Shown here piece after piece: positions 9,168 through 21,018 of a DNA stretch of 64,000 nucleotides. A program made the translations under genes and the position numbers. Positions within the stretch are counted from its first letter, which is position 1. Each line of letters begins with the position of its first letter. Origin of the DNA: Cyanophora paradoxa (taxonomy: Eukaryota; Glaucocystophyceae; Cyanophorales; Cyanophoraceae); the NCBI GenBank assembly GCA_004431415.1, contig QPMI01000288.1, forward strand, positions 1-64,000, in the 5' to 3' direction. The notes beneath the pieces are model-generated. The model saw only the letters and a program-made list of their open reading frames with translations, searched no databases and was not told where the DNA came from.

Positions 9168-12100
9168 TTACGGGGGGGGTGGGGAGGGGAGAGGGGAGGG
9201 GGCGGGGCGGGGAGGGAGGGCCCCTCCCGAGCGCTGCGGGAGGAGCAGCTTCTCGACGGCCGCCTCCGCGTTCACCAGGGCGACCCGCAGCTGCCGCAGC
9301 GCACCCCGTCAGCGTCGCCACCGGGGCGGCGGCGGCGCGGGGGGGCACCTGGGAGGCCATCTCGGCCTCGGCGCGGTCGATGTCGGAGCGCCAGTCCGCC
9401 ACGCGCTTCACCACCTCTCGCAGCGCCCCTTCCTCCTGCGCGCCGCTCGCGCCCCGCGAGAGCCGCGGCGCAGCGGAGCGCACCTCGCGGGCTTCCGCGG
9501 GGGTCGGGGGCAGGGCGAGGACGGCGAAGTGGGCGGCGGAGTGGATGGCGCGGAGGGCGGGGCCGGCGCGCGGCCGCCCGGGCCCGAGCTGCGCCTTGAG
9601 CTCCGCGAGGCAGCCGGCGACGTCCCGCGCCGTCGGCTGCGGGCGGCGCGCGTGGGCCGCCCTTCGCGGGCGAGGCGGCGGCGGCGCGGACGCACGCGCT
9701 CCAGGAAGAGCTCCTCGCAGGCCGGCGGCGCCGCGCGGCCCGCCCCGGCGAGGGCGGCGAGGCACGCAAAGGCAAGCCGCTGCCGCAGGCGGCCACCCGG
9801 CAGCGGGGGACCTAGGGAGGGGCGCTCGAGGGGTGCGGGCGGGGGGCGGGAGGAGGGGCGGGGGCGGACGGCGTGGGCGACGCGGACGAAGGCGGGGTGG
9901 CCGGTGGCGAGGGGCAGCTCGTACAGGCGCCGCAGCTGCGCGGGTGCACGCGAGGGGCGTCAGCGGGGGCGCTGCCGACGGGGGCCGGCCGGCGCGCCAT
10001 CGCCTCCTCGGGGACACGGGGCAGGAGGGCGGCGAGGGCGAGGTGGAGGGGGCGCCCGAGGGGCGGGGCGCAGGGGGAGCGCAGGGCGGGGTCGGCGGCC
10101 AGGCGCGCCAGCGCGGCGGCGAGCTCCTCCGCCTCCCGGGGCGCGAACTGGCCCGGCCTGCGCAGCGCCGCCCCCTCGGAGGCGCCCGAGGCGGCGGCAG
10201 AGGGCGGGGCCGGGGAGAGGCCCGCACCGCGAGGCGACGGCGGCGACGAGGCGGAGGATCGCATCGAGGCCGCGCCGGGAGGGCGCGGGGCCGCCGCCGG
10301 CGGCGGGCTGCGCGGGGGGCGGCGGGTGGGCGGCAGGGGCGTGGGCGGTGCGCTCCGCGGGGCCGGCGGCGCCGTGGGCGGCGAGGGCGGCGAGGAAGTC
10401 CGCTGCGGAGGGGAGCCAGGCGAGGGGCGGCGCGGGGCGGTTGGGGTCGGCCCGCGGGGCGTCGACGGCGGCCGACGCGGACTCGGGGGCGCGGCCCGTG
10501 GCGAGCGCCGAGAGGGCGGCGAGGGCCCCCGCCCCCCCCTTGTCCCGCGAAAAGACCGCTGCGGCCAGCAGCTCGCGGGGGCGGGAGCGGGGAAGGGCAG
10601 GCGGGCGGCGCGCACCGCAGGAGAAGAGCCACTGGAGGAGGGGCGCCGGGCAGGCCTGCGGGAAGGCCGCGAAGAGGAGCGCGGCGCGGCCGCCGGAGAG
10701 GAGGGCGGCGGCGGCGGGGGCCCCCGCGGAGCGCAGGAGGGCGTCGAGGCGGCGCAGGAGCTCCGCGGCAGGGCCGCTCTGGGGCCACGAGGAGGGGTCG
10801 CCCAGGGAGGGCACCTCGGGCACCGGCGGCAGCTGCGGCGGGCATGAGGGGCCGGGGTGGCAGGGGAAGGGGAGGCGAGGGGGCGGGCGCACGGAGGCCT
10901 CCCGCACGAAGAAGACCTCGTCTACCTCAAAGGCCTCCTCCCCCTCGTCCACCGCGTAGCGCTGGCGTGCCCCGTGTGAGGGCACGGGGAGGGGGAGAGC
11001 CGAGGGCGATCGAGCGGGGGTACGCACTTGGACGAGGCGCGCGGAGAGCTCGAAGACGTCCGCGTCGGCGGGCTGGGGGGTACGACGCGGTCGGTCGGAG
11101 AGACGGGCGGTGGGTGTGGGGTGCAGGGGCGCGGGGGTACCAGGGGGGGCAACTCGTCGGGGGAGTTGGCGCTGGTGCTGCCCTCCCCGCCCGTCGTCGT
11201 GGTACCCCCCCGCTCGTCCCCCGAGTCCTCCCCTGAGTCCTCTCCCCCGCTGCCCTCGCGGGAGTCGCAACGCGGCTTGCGCCCGCCCCGCCCGCCCCGC
11301 CCCCGCCCCGCCCGCCGCCCCTCCGCCCCGCCCCGGGCGCCGCGGGCCGGGGCGGCGGGGCCGGCTGGGCGGGGCGGTGCTGCTGCTCCTCGGAGTCGCG
11401 GAGGAGGCGGGAGAGCTCGGCGGCGGCCTGCAGGGAGCCGGCCTCCGCCGCCTGCGTCAGCGCCGCCCGCCGCTCCGACACCGCCTCCGCCTCCTTCTTC
11501 CGCCGGTGCTCCTTCACCAGCGCATCCAGCGTGTACCCGTACCTGCGCCCCTTGGCCGCGCGGCGGCGGCACGGGGCGGGGGCCGCGCACTGCTCAGCGA
11601 CGCTCTTCGGCTTGATCTTGAGGGGGACTTGCCGGGGCGCGCCGCGAGCGCCGGCGCCGCCAGCAGCTCGTCCATCGAACTCCCCTCCCTCTCCTCCTCG
11701 TCCTCCTCCTTCGCGGCGGCGGCGGCCGCCGCCGCCGCTGCGGCGGCGCTGCGGGTCGTGCGGCGCGCGGCGGCGGCGGCGGGGGCCTGCGGAGCGATCG
11801 GGAAGTTCTCTTCCTCGCTGTCATCACTCGACGAGGAGGAGGACGGCACATCCGGCTGCGACTCGCGCTGCGCGGCGCCGGCGTGAGGGCGGGCGGAGCG
11901 CGGGGTTGCGGGCGCCCGGCGCGCGGCCGCACGGGCTGGCTCCCCAGCGGCTCCTCGTCATTCGAAGCCGCCTTGGGAGCAGCAGGAGCGGGCGAGGCTG
12001 GGAACGGCGGTACGGCCGGGTTCGCCGGTCGCGGCGCTGGAGCGGGGGCGGGCTTCGGAGGCCCTCTAGATCTGCTGTGCGGTCCTTCCTCCGAAGTGTC

Positions 12101-12665
12101 GTCGCTGCTGGTGATGACGATGGGCACGGGCTTCTCGGGCGAGGCCTCCCGCCTGCGCCGAGATGAGAGGCCGGCGCGCTGCCGCGCGGAGCCGGCGCAC
12201 GGTCGGGCGGATGGGGTAAACGGCGAGGCGGTCGAGTGCGGAGCGGCGGCCTTGAGCGGGGCGGCAGGCGTGAGCGGGGCTGCGGGCACGAGCGGCGGCG
12301 CGTCCTCCATCTCGACTTCCTGGGACGCTGGAGGGTCCGCCTCCGACATTTCCACCTCCGGCGAGCAGGCGTCAGCATCAAAGTCGGGCGTGCGCTGCAA
12401 CGGGTGTTCGGGTGCCGAAGGTGCCGAGCCCGCGTTCTGCGGGGGGGTCGCTGGCGCAGAGTTGAATGTTCTCGCTGCGAGGGGCGACTGCGAAGATGCG
12501 GCCGGGGAGCCCGAGGCGACCGACATACTCGACTGCGATGAAGGAGAGGGACGAGAACCGCTCGCCGCTGGCGACCCGCTAGCGGCGCCCTTGGGCGAGA
12601 AAAAAAGCCTGGATCGTGCGCTGTCCGGGAGGCAGCGCGGCCTCCTTCTTCGTCTTCGGGGCCAT
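9168..12665 (-). CDS. PIP-box protein, candidate SLF2/FAM178-like genome-stability factor
   Basis: The gene starts at an ATG at 12665, with the TAA at 9168-9170. The N-terminus reads MAPKTKKEAALPPGQRTIQA followed by FF. QRTIQAFF is a textbook PCNA-binding PIP box (QxxIxxFF). The frame then breaks in a seven-T run (12600-12606): the next good frame, SPKGAASGSPAASG, needs one T fewer. A long Ser/Pro/acidic disordered part follows. Then comes YGYTLDALVKEHRRKKEAEA and a helical C-terminal half, with QRYAVDEGEEAFEVDEVFF, LLRRLDALLRSAGAPAAAAL, RDVAGCLAELKAQL, REVVKRVADWRSDIDRAEAE and LRQLRVALVNAEAAVEKLLL. This layout resembles SLF2/FAM178, which brings SMC5/6 to damaged DNA, but the link is from memory and weak. 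The gene is divergent to MSH2, with 81 bp between the two ATGs. It is surely a gene; its family is uncertain. Confidence 0.6.
12600..12606 (-). other. Homopolymer frameshift just after the PIP box
   Basis: A run of seven T on the coding strand separates two open frames that read as one PIP-box N-terminus if the run were six. This is either an assembly or read error or a real inactivating indel. The intact downstream gene favours an error. Confidence 0.6.
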
Positions 12666-12746
12666 CGCTTCGCAGACTGCCGGAATCGCCACAATTCGAA
12701 ACACTCCTCTGTACCCCCCTCAGTTTTCGAAAAACTTTGGCGCGCT
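12666..12746. promoter_or_regulatory. 81-bp bidirectional promoter of PIP-box gene and MSH2
   Basis: Only 81 bp separate the two divergent ATGs, so the core promoters and 5' UTRs must share this space or overlap the coding sequence. It contains AATTCGAAACACTCC and a TTTTCGAAAAAC block but no TATA box. Confidence 0.6.
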
Positions 12747-15700
12747 ATGCCGAAGAAGGCCACGGACGCTAAGAAGGCTGCGGAGGAGGTGCAAGATGAG
12801 CCAAATGAGCAAAGCGACGCGGAGGAGGAGTCGAACGAGAAGATCACGCTCAACCTCGGTCCGCCCCGTGGTCCCGCGGCCCCGAACGTGCTTACGCATC
12901 GCAACAGACTCCAAGGCGGAGCAGGCGCTGCTCACAGCCATGCGGGGCCAGAGCTCGGCGGGCGCCGTGCAGTTCGTCTTCCAGCGGGTGAGCGGGATGG
13001 ACCGCGGGCGTGGCGCCGGCCTCACGCGCTGGTGCACACGCAGGAATACTACTCGGTCCACGGGGAAACGGCGCGTTACATCGCTCTCGAGTACTACAAG
13101 ACGACCAGCGTTTTGAAGTACATGGGCAGCGGCCCTGCGGGGCCTCGTGGTGCGTGTTCCTACTCTACGGTCGGTCGGCGGCAGACGCTTAGCTGTGCTG
13201 CGAACGACAGGAGGCGCCCGCGGCGTGCAGACGAAGGCGCCGAGCGCGGCGGCGCAGGGCGAGGTCTACGTCGCCGTCTCGAAGGCGATGTTCGAGACGA
13301 TCGTGCGGGACCTGCTTCTGAACAAGAACCGCGCCGTGGAGCTCTGGGACCAGCGCGCCGGCTCGAACTCCTGGTTCTGCAAGAAGACTGTGCGCAGCGC
13401 TCCCGCGCTACCTCGGCGGGCCTCACGCGAAGGCGCAGGCTTCACCGGGGGATGTGCACAGCTTCGAGGACATCATCTTTAAGAACACGGATCTGGAGGA
13501 GTCGCCTATCATCTGCGCCGTCCGGCTTGCGAACGACGGCGCGAACCGCGTGCGCAGCAACGCCGTCGCCGGCGCTGCCGCGGGGCGCCCCGCGCGACGC
13601 GCTTGGGGCGCAGGTGGTGGGTGTTGGCTACGCGGACACGATCTTGAAGGTCCTTGGCGTCGCCGAGTTCAACGACACCGAGCACTTCTCGAACCTCGAG
13701 GCGCCCACCCCGCCTTCCCCTTCTTCCTCTCCTCCTCCCCTTTCTTATCCCGGGGCCCGGGCGGTGCAGAGCTGCCTGATCCAGCTCGGCGCCCGCGAGT
13801 GCATCCTCTGTCAGAAGGACTGCACGGCGATGGAGCTCGAGAAGATCCAGGCGCGCCGGGCGTCCCTCCTCGACCCCCCAGGGCCGCGCTGGCCCGGGTC
13901 AACGTGCTCGCCCGCGCAGGACGTGCTGAAGCGCTGCAATGTGGTGGCGGCCGACCGCCCCAAGGGTGCGCGGGGCGGCGCCGCCCGCTCGGCCCTCGCC
14001 TGAGCTCCTCGTGGCAGCGGACTTCGCGGGGAAGGACCTGGAGCAGGACCTGAAGCGCCTCGTCGGCGAGGACAACTACCACACCATCGGTGCCTCCGCG
14101 CCCGCTATCCCCCGCCACCCCCCATCCCGATGCCGCCAAGGAGATGCGCGCCGCGGGCTCACTGAGAGGGAGCTCTGACTGCTCTTGCGACGCCGCAGCG
14201 GAGACGACGCACAAGCACGCCATGTCGGCCGTCTCGTGCCTCATCAAGAGCCTCGAGGCGCGCCCGACGCGGACCGTCGCCGGCGAGCGCCCCGCGCTGA
14301 CGGCTGCGCAGCTCATGGCCGACGACTCCTCGCACGGCCACTTCCGCATGACCTCCCTCCGCCTCGAGAAGTGCGTTCCCCTCCCTTTCTTGTCTTTTCT
14401 TTTCCTTTCCTTTCCGTTCCTTTCCTTTCCTTTCCTTTCCTCTTCTGTCCTTTCTACTCAATACGCCGCGCCGCAGGTTTATGCGTCTCGACTCTGCTGC
14501 CGTCCGCGCCCTGAACCTCCTCCCCGCTCCCGGCGACGGTGCGGGGTCCCTCCCTCGAGCCGCGCAGCCTCGGGCGAGGCGGCGCACCCCGCAGCTAACA
14601 AGAACATGTGCCTGTACGGCATCCTGAACAAGTGCAAGACGCCGATGGGCTCCCGCATGCTCATGACTTGGCTCAAGCAGCCGCTCCTTGACGCCGAGGA
14701 GATCCGTGCGGGGCCCCTCACTCGCTGCTTGCCGCGCGGCCTCACGGGGGGCGCTGGGGGCGGGCAGGGCGGCGGCACGACGTCGTGCAGGTCTTCTACG
14801 ACGACCCCGTCTTCCGCCAGTCCCTCCTCGTGCGATCCGCGGCCCATGGCGAATCCGACCCGGCAGCGGGCCCGCTCCGCTCACCCGTCTCTGCTGCAGG
14901 AGAGCGTCGTGCGGCGGGTGCCGGACCTCGGCCGCATGGCGAAGAAGTTCCAGCGCGGCAAGGGCGGCATTCAGGCGAGCGGCGCTGCGCGCCCCTGCCT
15001 CGCGGGCGGCGGCAAGAGAATGTATGCCGGCACGAGTTCGTCGTGCGGCTGACAGGGCGGGGGACCGGCAGGACATTGTGCGGCTGTACGAGTTCGTCGT
15101 GTGGGTGCTCCCCAACATGGTCGAGCACCTCGTGCGCCCCTTTCCCTTCCCCGCACCATCCTTCGTCTCGCCTGATAGAGATCCGCAGCGGGGGTACACC
15201 GGCGCCGGCGCCGAGCTCCTCCACTCCCGATACGCCGACCGTCTCCAGGAGTGCGTACCCCGATTTCCTGTTTCCTTTCTCTCTCTGTAACCCCCTCGAC
15301 CCCCGCCCCGCAGGTCCATCGACAACTTCGAGCAGTTCGTAGCGATGGTAGAGACGAGCGTGGACCTCGGTACCCCCCCCCCCCCCCCGCCCTGACGGAC
15401 TCCAGTTTCCGCCCCTTCCCGCCTCACTCGCACCCGCAGACGCGGTGAAGGACCACGAGTACAACATTTCGGCGAAGTGGGACCCGAAGTTGGAGGAGAT
15501 CAAAAAGCGGAAGGAGAAGCTTCGCCGCCAGATCTACGAGGTCCCATCCCCTGTTCCTCCCCCCTGCCCCCATCTTCGTACCCCCCCGACACCCCGGGGG
15601 TAGTCTATGCCGAACGAGGTCGCGGACGACCTCGGCATTGACGCGAAGAAGGTAGTACCCCCGCCGCCCGCCCCGCCCCGGCCTCCGCCCCCCGCCCCCT

Positions 15701-18196
15701 GACCGTCGGCGCTTCGCCGGCAGGTGAGCATCGAGCACACAGACTCGCAGGGGTACCACCTCCGCGTCCCCAAGACGGTGCCCGCGCGGCGCCCTGCGCC
15801 TCAACGCCGCGCCGCCGTCGCGGGGCCGAGGGCGACCCCGCGGGCCCGCGCAGTGCCAGAAGAGCATCACAGGGAACCCCAGCTACCACCAGGTGCCCAG
15901 CCACCGCCGCAGCGCAGGCGCCTGCAGCCCCGCGGGGGGCGTGACGCGCGAGCAGATCCAGGCGCTGAAGGCGGGCATCAAGTTCACCTCCAAGAAGATG
16001 AAGGTGCCTGCCCCGCGCCCCGACCCCGCCTCCCCCTCCCCGCCCCCTGGCCTTCTCCCGCCCCCCGACGATCAATGTCTCGAGGGGCGCCCGCTGGAGC
16101 CTGCGGCGGGGCGGGAGGCGGGTGGTGACGTGGGGGGCGGGGCGGGCAGGGGCTTTCGACGGAGTACACGGCGGCGTGCGCCGAGTACAGCGAGAAGCAG
16201 GCCAGCCTCGTCGCCCGCGCCGTCGAGATCGCAGGCACCCCCCCCCCCCCCCGGCCCCCCCCCCCCCCCCCCCGCGCACCGGCCTCCCCGGGCGAGCCGG
16301 CGGGGCGCAGCGAGCTACGTGCCGGTGATGGAGGAGTGCACGGCGCTCGTCTCGGAGCTCGACGTGCTGCTCGCCTTCGCGGTCGTCGCCGCGAGCGCCG
16401 CGACGCCCTACGTCCGCCCCGCCGTCACGGGCCTCGGCGAGGGCGGCGCCGTCGACCTCGTCGCCTGCAGGTGCGCCCTCCCCGCCCCACGTCCCCCGCC
16501 CCGCCTCGCTCTGTGCCCGCTCAGCCCCCTCCAGGCACCCCGTGATGGAGGCGCTCGACGACATGGGGCGCGGCTTCATCCCCAACGACGTCCGCCTCGT
16601 CCCGGGTACACCTGTATTCCTCGTCTCTCCCGCCTGCCGCCCCCGCGCCGACGGGGGCCCCCAGGCGAGAGCACCTTCCAGATTGTGACGGGGCCTAACA
16701 TGGGCGGCAAGTCCACCTACATCCGCATGGTACCCCTCCCTCCTCTCCATCGCTCGACCCCCGGAGAGCCTCACTGTACCCAGGCCGGCGTGGTGGTCCT
16801 TATGGCTCAGGTCGGCTCCTTCGTGCCTTGCGAGCGCGCCGAGGTCCGCCCCCGTACCCCGGGCCCGAGTCGCCCCCCCGTGACGTGGCGTATTCCAGGT
16901 CTCCGTACGCGACTGCATCCTCGCCCGCGTCGGCGCCGGCGACTCGCAGGTGCACCGCACCCCCGCGCGACACTCGTGCGGTACCCCCACACGCCCCGTT
17001 CCTTCTCCCCGCAGCTGCGCGGCGTCTCGACGTTCATGTCCGAGATGCTCGAGACTGCCGCCATCCTCAAGGTACCCCCCCCCCCCGCTCGCCCCCTCAT
17101 GTACCCCTCCTCTTCTCATTACTGCGTTTAGACCGCGACGGACCGGTCACTGGTCATCGTCGACGAGCTGGGGAGGGGTACGTCGACGTACGACGGCTTC
17201 GGCCTGGCGTGGGCAATCTCGGAGTGAGAGGCCCTTCCCTCCCGTGGGCGCCCGAAGAGGCCGGGGCCTGAAAAATAGCGCGTACCCGGCAGGCACCTGG
17301 TGCAGGAGGTGCGGGCGATGTGCCTCTTCGCGACGCACTTCCACGAGCTGACGGCCCTCGAGGCGAGCGATCCTCTTCCCCGCCGCCTGCCTCCCCGCGC
17401 CTGAGGCCGCCCCCCGCACCCGCGCCCGCCCCCTGCAGGGCACGCTCCCCGGGGTCGTCAACTACCACGTGACGGCGCACACCGAGAACAACACCCTCAC
17501 CATGCTGTCCGCCCCCGCGCCCCGCTCCCGCCGCCTCCCTGACCGCAGGGTGGGGCAGATACCGGGTGCGGAAGGGCCCGTGCGACCAGAGCTTCGGCAT
17601 CCACGTGGCCGAGCTCGTCCACTTCCCCGACTCCGTCATCCAGGCGCGCGCTCGCGGCCTGGCAGCGGAGGCGGGCCCCCTCTGAAGGCTCGCGCGCCGC
17701 GCAGCTGGCGAAGAGGAAGGCGCGGGAGCTCGAGACCTTCGAGGCGGCCGCCCAGCCCGAGGCCCCGCACGCCGGTGCGCCCCGCCCCCGCCCCGCCCCC
17801 GCCCCCGCCCCGCGCTCACGTCCGGACGCTGCCGCCTCGTCGCCGGCAGAGGCGACGCCGTCGAAGCGGCGGAGGAGAGAGGAGCTCTCCGCAGACGAGA
17901 AGGCGCCGGCCTGCGCGCGGGGCGGCCTCGGTGCGCCTCTGAGGGGGCGTGGCGGGCGCAGGCGGCGGGGCGGGGGGCGATGGAGCGGTTCGTGCGGGGC
18001 CTGCTGGCGCTCGGGGCCGAGGCCGGCGCCCTCTCCGACGACGACCTCCTCCGCACCGTCTCCAAGCTCAAGGCGCCCCGCCCCGCCCCGCCCCGAGCCC
18101 CCGCCCCGCCTCACCGCCGGCCCGGCCGCGCAGGCGGAGGTGGACCGCGAGGCGGCCGGCAACGCCTACGTGCGCGACGTCCTCGCCCTCGCCTAG
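12747..18196 (+). CDS. MSH2: MSH2, MutS-homologue mismatch-recognition ATPase
   Basis: About 20 short exons follow human MSH2 in order from an ATG at 12747. They give an acidic N-terminus, [20 protein letters not shown] (mismatch-binding domain), [30 protein letters not shown] and [16 protein letters not shown]. Next come [50 protein letters not shown] and IPNDVRLV. The ATPase has Walker [10 protein letters not shown] (16691-16717), [37 protein letters not shown], signature and Walker [19 protein letters not shown] (about 17150-17205), and [11 protein letters not shown]. The C-terminal part has [17 protein letters not shown] and the helical clamp end YVRDVLALA; the stop is at 18194-18196. Intron 1 is 12859-12907. 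MSH2 pairs with MSH6 or MSH3 to detect mismatches in the nucleus. All catalytic motifs are intact. The absence of the FYxxY mismatch wedge fits MSH2 rather than MSH6. Confidence 0.96.
14382..14460 (+). repeat. (CTTTC)n-like microsatellite in an MSH2 intron
   Basis: A pyrimidine-only run of TTTCC/CTTTT units sits between the exon ending in MTSLRLEK and the next exon starting FMRLDSAAV. It takes the place of the usual C-rich intron tract. Confidence 0.85.
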
Positions 18197-21018
18197 GGGC
18201 CCCCCGCCCCCCGGCCCCCGCCCCCGAGCCCCCAGCGCCTGCAGCCCGCATGCGCCCCGGCACTCCCCTTCCCCCGCCCCTCGCTTCCCTCATTCCGACT
18301 GTTAGTACCCTAATCATGTTTTTGTACCGAGAAAAAGCTTTTTAAGCTTGCTACCGCTTGCTACCGTGCTGTACGACTAACTCTCATAGCGTCGGCTCCT
18401 ACTCACGATAACACCTCCTAGGCAAATTAAAAAAAATCATGAATATAGGCTCGGAATTGAACTCGGAATTCGAAGCCTTGCTAGCCCTTTAAAACAATTA
18501 AGGGGGGACACTCAGCGACTAGCCTGATATTACTAAGTTTCTTTGCTACGAACATAGCGGTGTGGTTATCATACACGCTTTTCATGTCATGCCTTCCGTG
18601 TTCGAATCGCCCTGCGATGAGAACCACGTCTTCGAATCCCGCCCGTTCCACATAATTCCGATCGATCATGCCCCACCTTGCCTGTACACGCCCCCACAGT
18701 GCTGGAGTAGATTAGAGGCTGTGGCCGGTAATTCACCAAAAAAAAAAAAACTTGAAATCACACACAAATTGCAAGGGGGGGTACCCCCTCCCTTGCTCCC
18801 CTGCAGCTGGTGAATTAATATTGGTGCGGCGTACTTTCTGTGTTAGCAATTTTTGTAAGATGCGATTCTTTGCATGCGCTCTCGTATAGGCGTGATCACA
18901 TCGTAGCCGCTGCGAGAGGCGGAAAAAAATGCAAGGGCGGGGCTGCGCAAACATGTCGAGCTCGCGCCTCACCTGCTATCGCTATATGCGCCAAACCACG
19001 TGCACCTGAATGCTCTCAATGCGCTCTACAAACTCTGTCATACATGCCTTGGCTCTAGAAGCGGCGCGTGGCTCGCTAGGCCGCCTCAAGTACCTGTTGT
19101 ACCGGGCGCCGAAAAAAGCGCTCCTGCGAGTTCAGGGGATATCGTGTTGCAGTACCCGGCCAGATAGCCCCCCCATAGCCTTGAACCGGGTACGCGTCAC
19201 CCGGCCCTTCGCCCGGGTCCGCGGACGACAAACGTAGTCGCAAGCGAAGGTCAGCTTTGCTCGAGCCCCATCGCAGCCGCTTGGCTGCCATACTGGCGGC
19301 AAATGCACTCGCTGCGCATGCTGGAAGCACTTCGCTCGACCGGACACGTTGGCACGTGAGAGAGTGCAGAAAGAAGGCGCCCACTACGCAGCGTCACGGC
19401 GTTCCGGTGCGCGCCCGGCTGCGTCGCGGCCTCGAGCTCGGCCTATAGCTACGCTCACGGTTTCTAGATCTGACGGACTCCGGTTCAAGCAGACTTCAGC
19501 TCGGCGTTGTCATTCTCTTCAAGCACAAGAACCTGCACAAGCACGTTCGTCAGTGCCGGAAGAAGGCGCCCGCGACGCCGCCTTCCGGTGCGCGCCGCTT
19601 GCAATTGGCCGAGGCCGCGCCGATGGTTCTGCAGCTGCAGCTGACTGCCGGCGCCTTTCGCCCGCCGACCGCAGATCCGAGCTTCAGCAGCAGCAACCTC
19701 TGACGCGTGGCCATGGGTCTGGCCTCGCCTCTAGCAGCAGCCTCTAGCAGCAGCAGCCTCGCCGGCGCCTGGCCTCTAGCAGCAGCCTCTAGCAGCAGCA
19801 GCCTCGCCTGGCCTCTAGCAGCAGCCTCTCACGCGTGGGCACGTTGTCGGAGTGAACCTGCATCTGCCATATTGGTCTGCATCGGCCCGCGCGCGCCACG
19901 CTGCCCTCGCGCACCGATGCCGGCGCCATGCAGCCGGCGGCAGGCTCGAGAGACAAGTGACGGCGCGGCTCGACGGGCGGGGCGGGAGCGCGGCGGGCTG
20001 GGTGCGGCTCGCCGGTCAAGCATGCGCATGCGCAGGCTATGAACAGGGCGCGGCGCCACTGCGGCCACCTGCCGCCGCTCCGCCCGCTTCCTCGCCCGCC
20101 GCCCCGCCGGCTGCTTCAACTTCGTCGACTCCAGGTTCGCCACGCCGCTGCTGCTGCGCACCTGACCCGGCCGACCCCGCTGGGCCCTGCCCCCGCATAG
20201 TCGCTGTCCAGGGAGAGCTGACGTCGGCTCTGCGCATGCGCAGGCTAAGTGCATCCCACTGCCTCTCAGACTCTCCTCCCACTTTCACGCCCGCCGCCGC
20301 CCTCGCCTGTCCGCCGCCGCCGCTCGCCACCCCTGCCCGCCTCGCCACCCCACCCAGGCCCGTCCGCCCGCCCGCCTCTCTGACCCCGCACCCCCCCCCC
20401 CCCCCCCTTCCCCCTCCCCCGCCCCGGCGCCCGCCTCGCCCGGCCGCCCGCCTCGCGTCTCTGCCCCCCCCCCCCCCCCCCTCTCAAGACCCCTGCAATG
20501 TGCACAAGTACCCCCCCTTGCACCTCCGCGCGCGGCCTGTACTTGCCGCACTTGCGCACGGCCGGGCGCGGTCTGCTAGTTAAACGTTAGGCCTGAAGGG
20601 TACTAATACTATTCAATGATTCCACGTGCACTGGACACGGCTGCTAAGTTGCCAAGTTGCAAAGATAAAAGTTAAGTTGCCACAATTCGATTAGCAAAAC
20701 CAAAAATAGAACTGTCACTTACTTAAAAAAAATTTGACGACGCTTTGAGCGCCTAGCTAAATATCAACCACTGCACTGTACTCAGTTCAGTATACAGAGC
20801 GCCAAAACCCTGAGGTGCGCGGAGCGCCGGTGGCGCAGGATTTTGAAGATTGCTGGCCGCCGGGCCACTGGGCCAGTACTCGAGCTGAACAGCACACCGT
20901 ACAAGGGATCAGTCCTGGCCAAGATGAGATGAGGCTGGTCGCTCCAAAACTGGTGTGCGGACGCTCACGGATCGATCAGGGCGTCGCTGCGGGGTGGCTC
21001 TGCGGGGCTCCCGCACGC
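18197..21018. other. Long intergenic region with short repeats
   Basis: About 2.8 kb separate MSH2 from the tail of the histidine kinase gene. The first kilobase is comparatively AT-rich with A-runs (18426-18436, 18738-18750). Around 19370-19440 and 19558-19625 two related blocks share GAAGGCGCCC and CCGGTGCGCGCC wording. The CTAGCAGCAGC repeats lie at 19690-19840. The 17-mer TGCGCATGCGCAGGCTA occurs near 20025 and again near 20233. Long C-runs occur at about 20390-20410 and 20465-20482. No exon with a recognisable motif was found on either strand. Confidence 0.5.
19727..19830. repeat. GCAGCCTCTAGCA tandem repeats
   Basis: The words CTGGCCTCTAGCAGCAGCCT and TAGCAGCAGCAGCCTCGC recur three times in about 100 bp. 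The block is degenerate and non-coding as far as can be seen. Confidence 0.75.

Noticed and set aside
8815-10845. A 676-residue minus-strand frame and similar long frames on the plus strand at 9136-11236
   Set aside because: Composition is Arg/Pro/Ala only, with no motif. Stops are rare in GC-saturated DNA, so long shadow frames are expected. Only segments with helical, mixed composition were kept for the PIP-box gene.
12600-12606. Programmed frameshifting at the T7 run
   Set aside because: No slippery-site context or downstream structure was evident; a homopolymer length error is simpler.
18540-18640. tRNA-like A and B box words (TAGCGGTGTGGTTA and GTTCGAATC)
   Set aside because: The T-arm and acceptor bases do not pair, and the anticodon arm cannot form a five-base stem in either orientation.
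19690-19840. CTAGCAGCAGC repeats as a CRISPR array or centromeric satellite
   Set aside because: Units are short, degenerate and lack spacers; the block is only about 100-150 bp.
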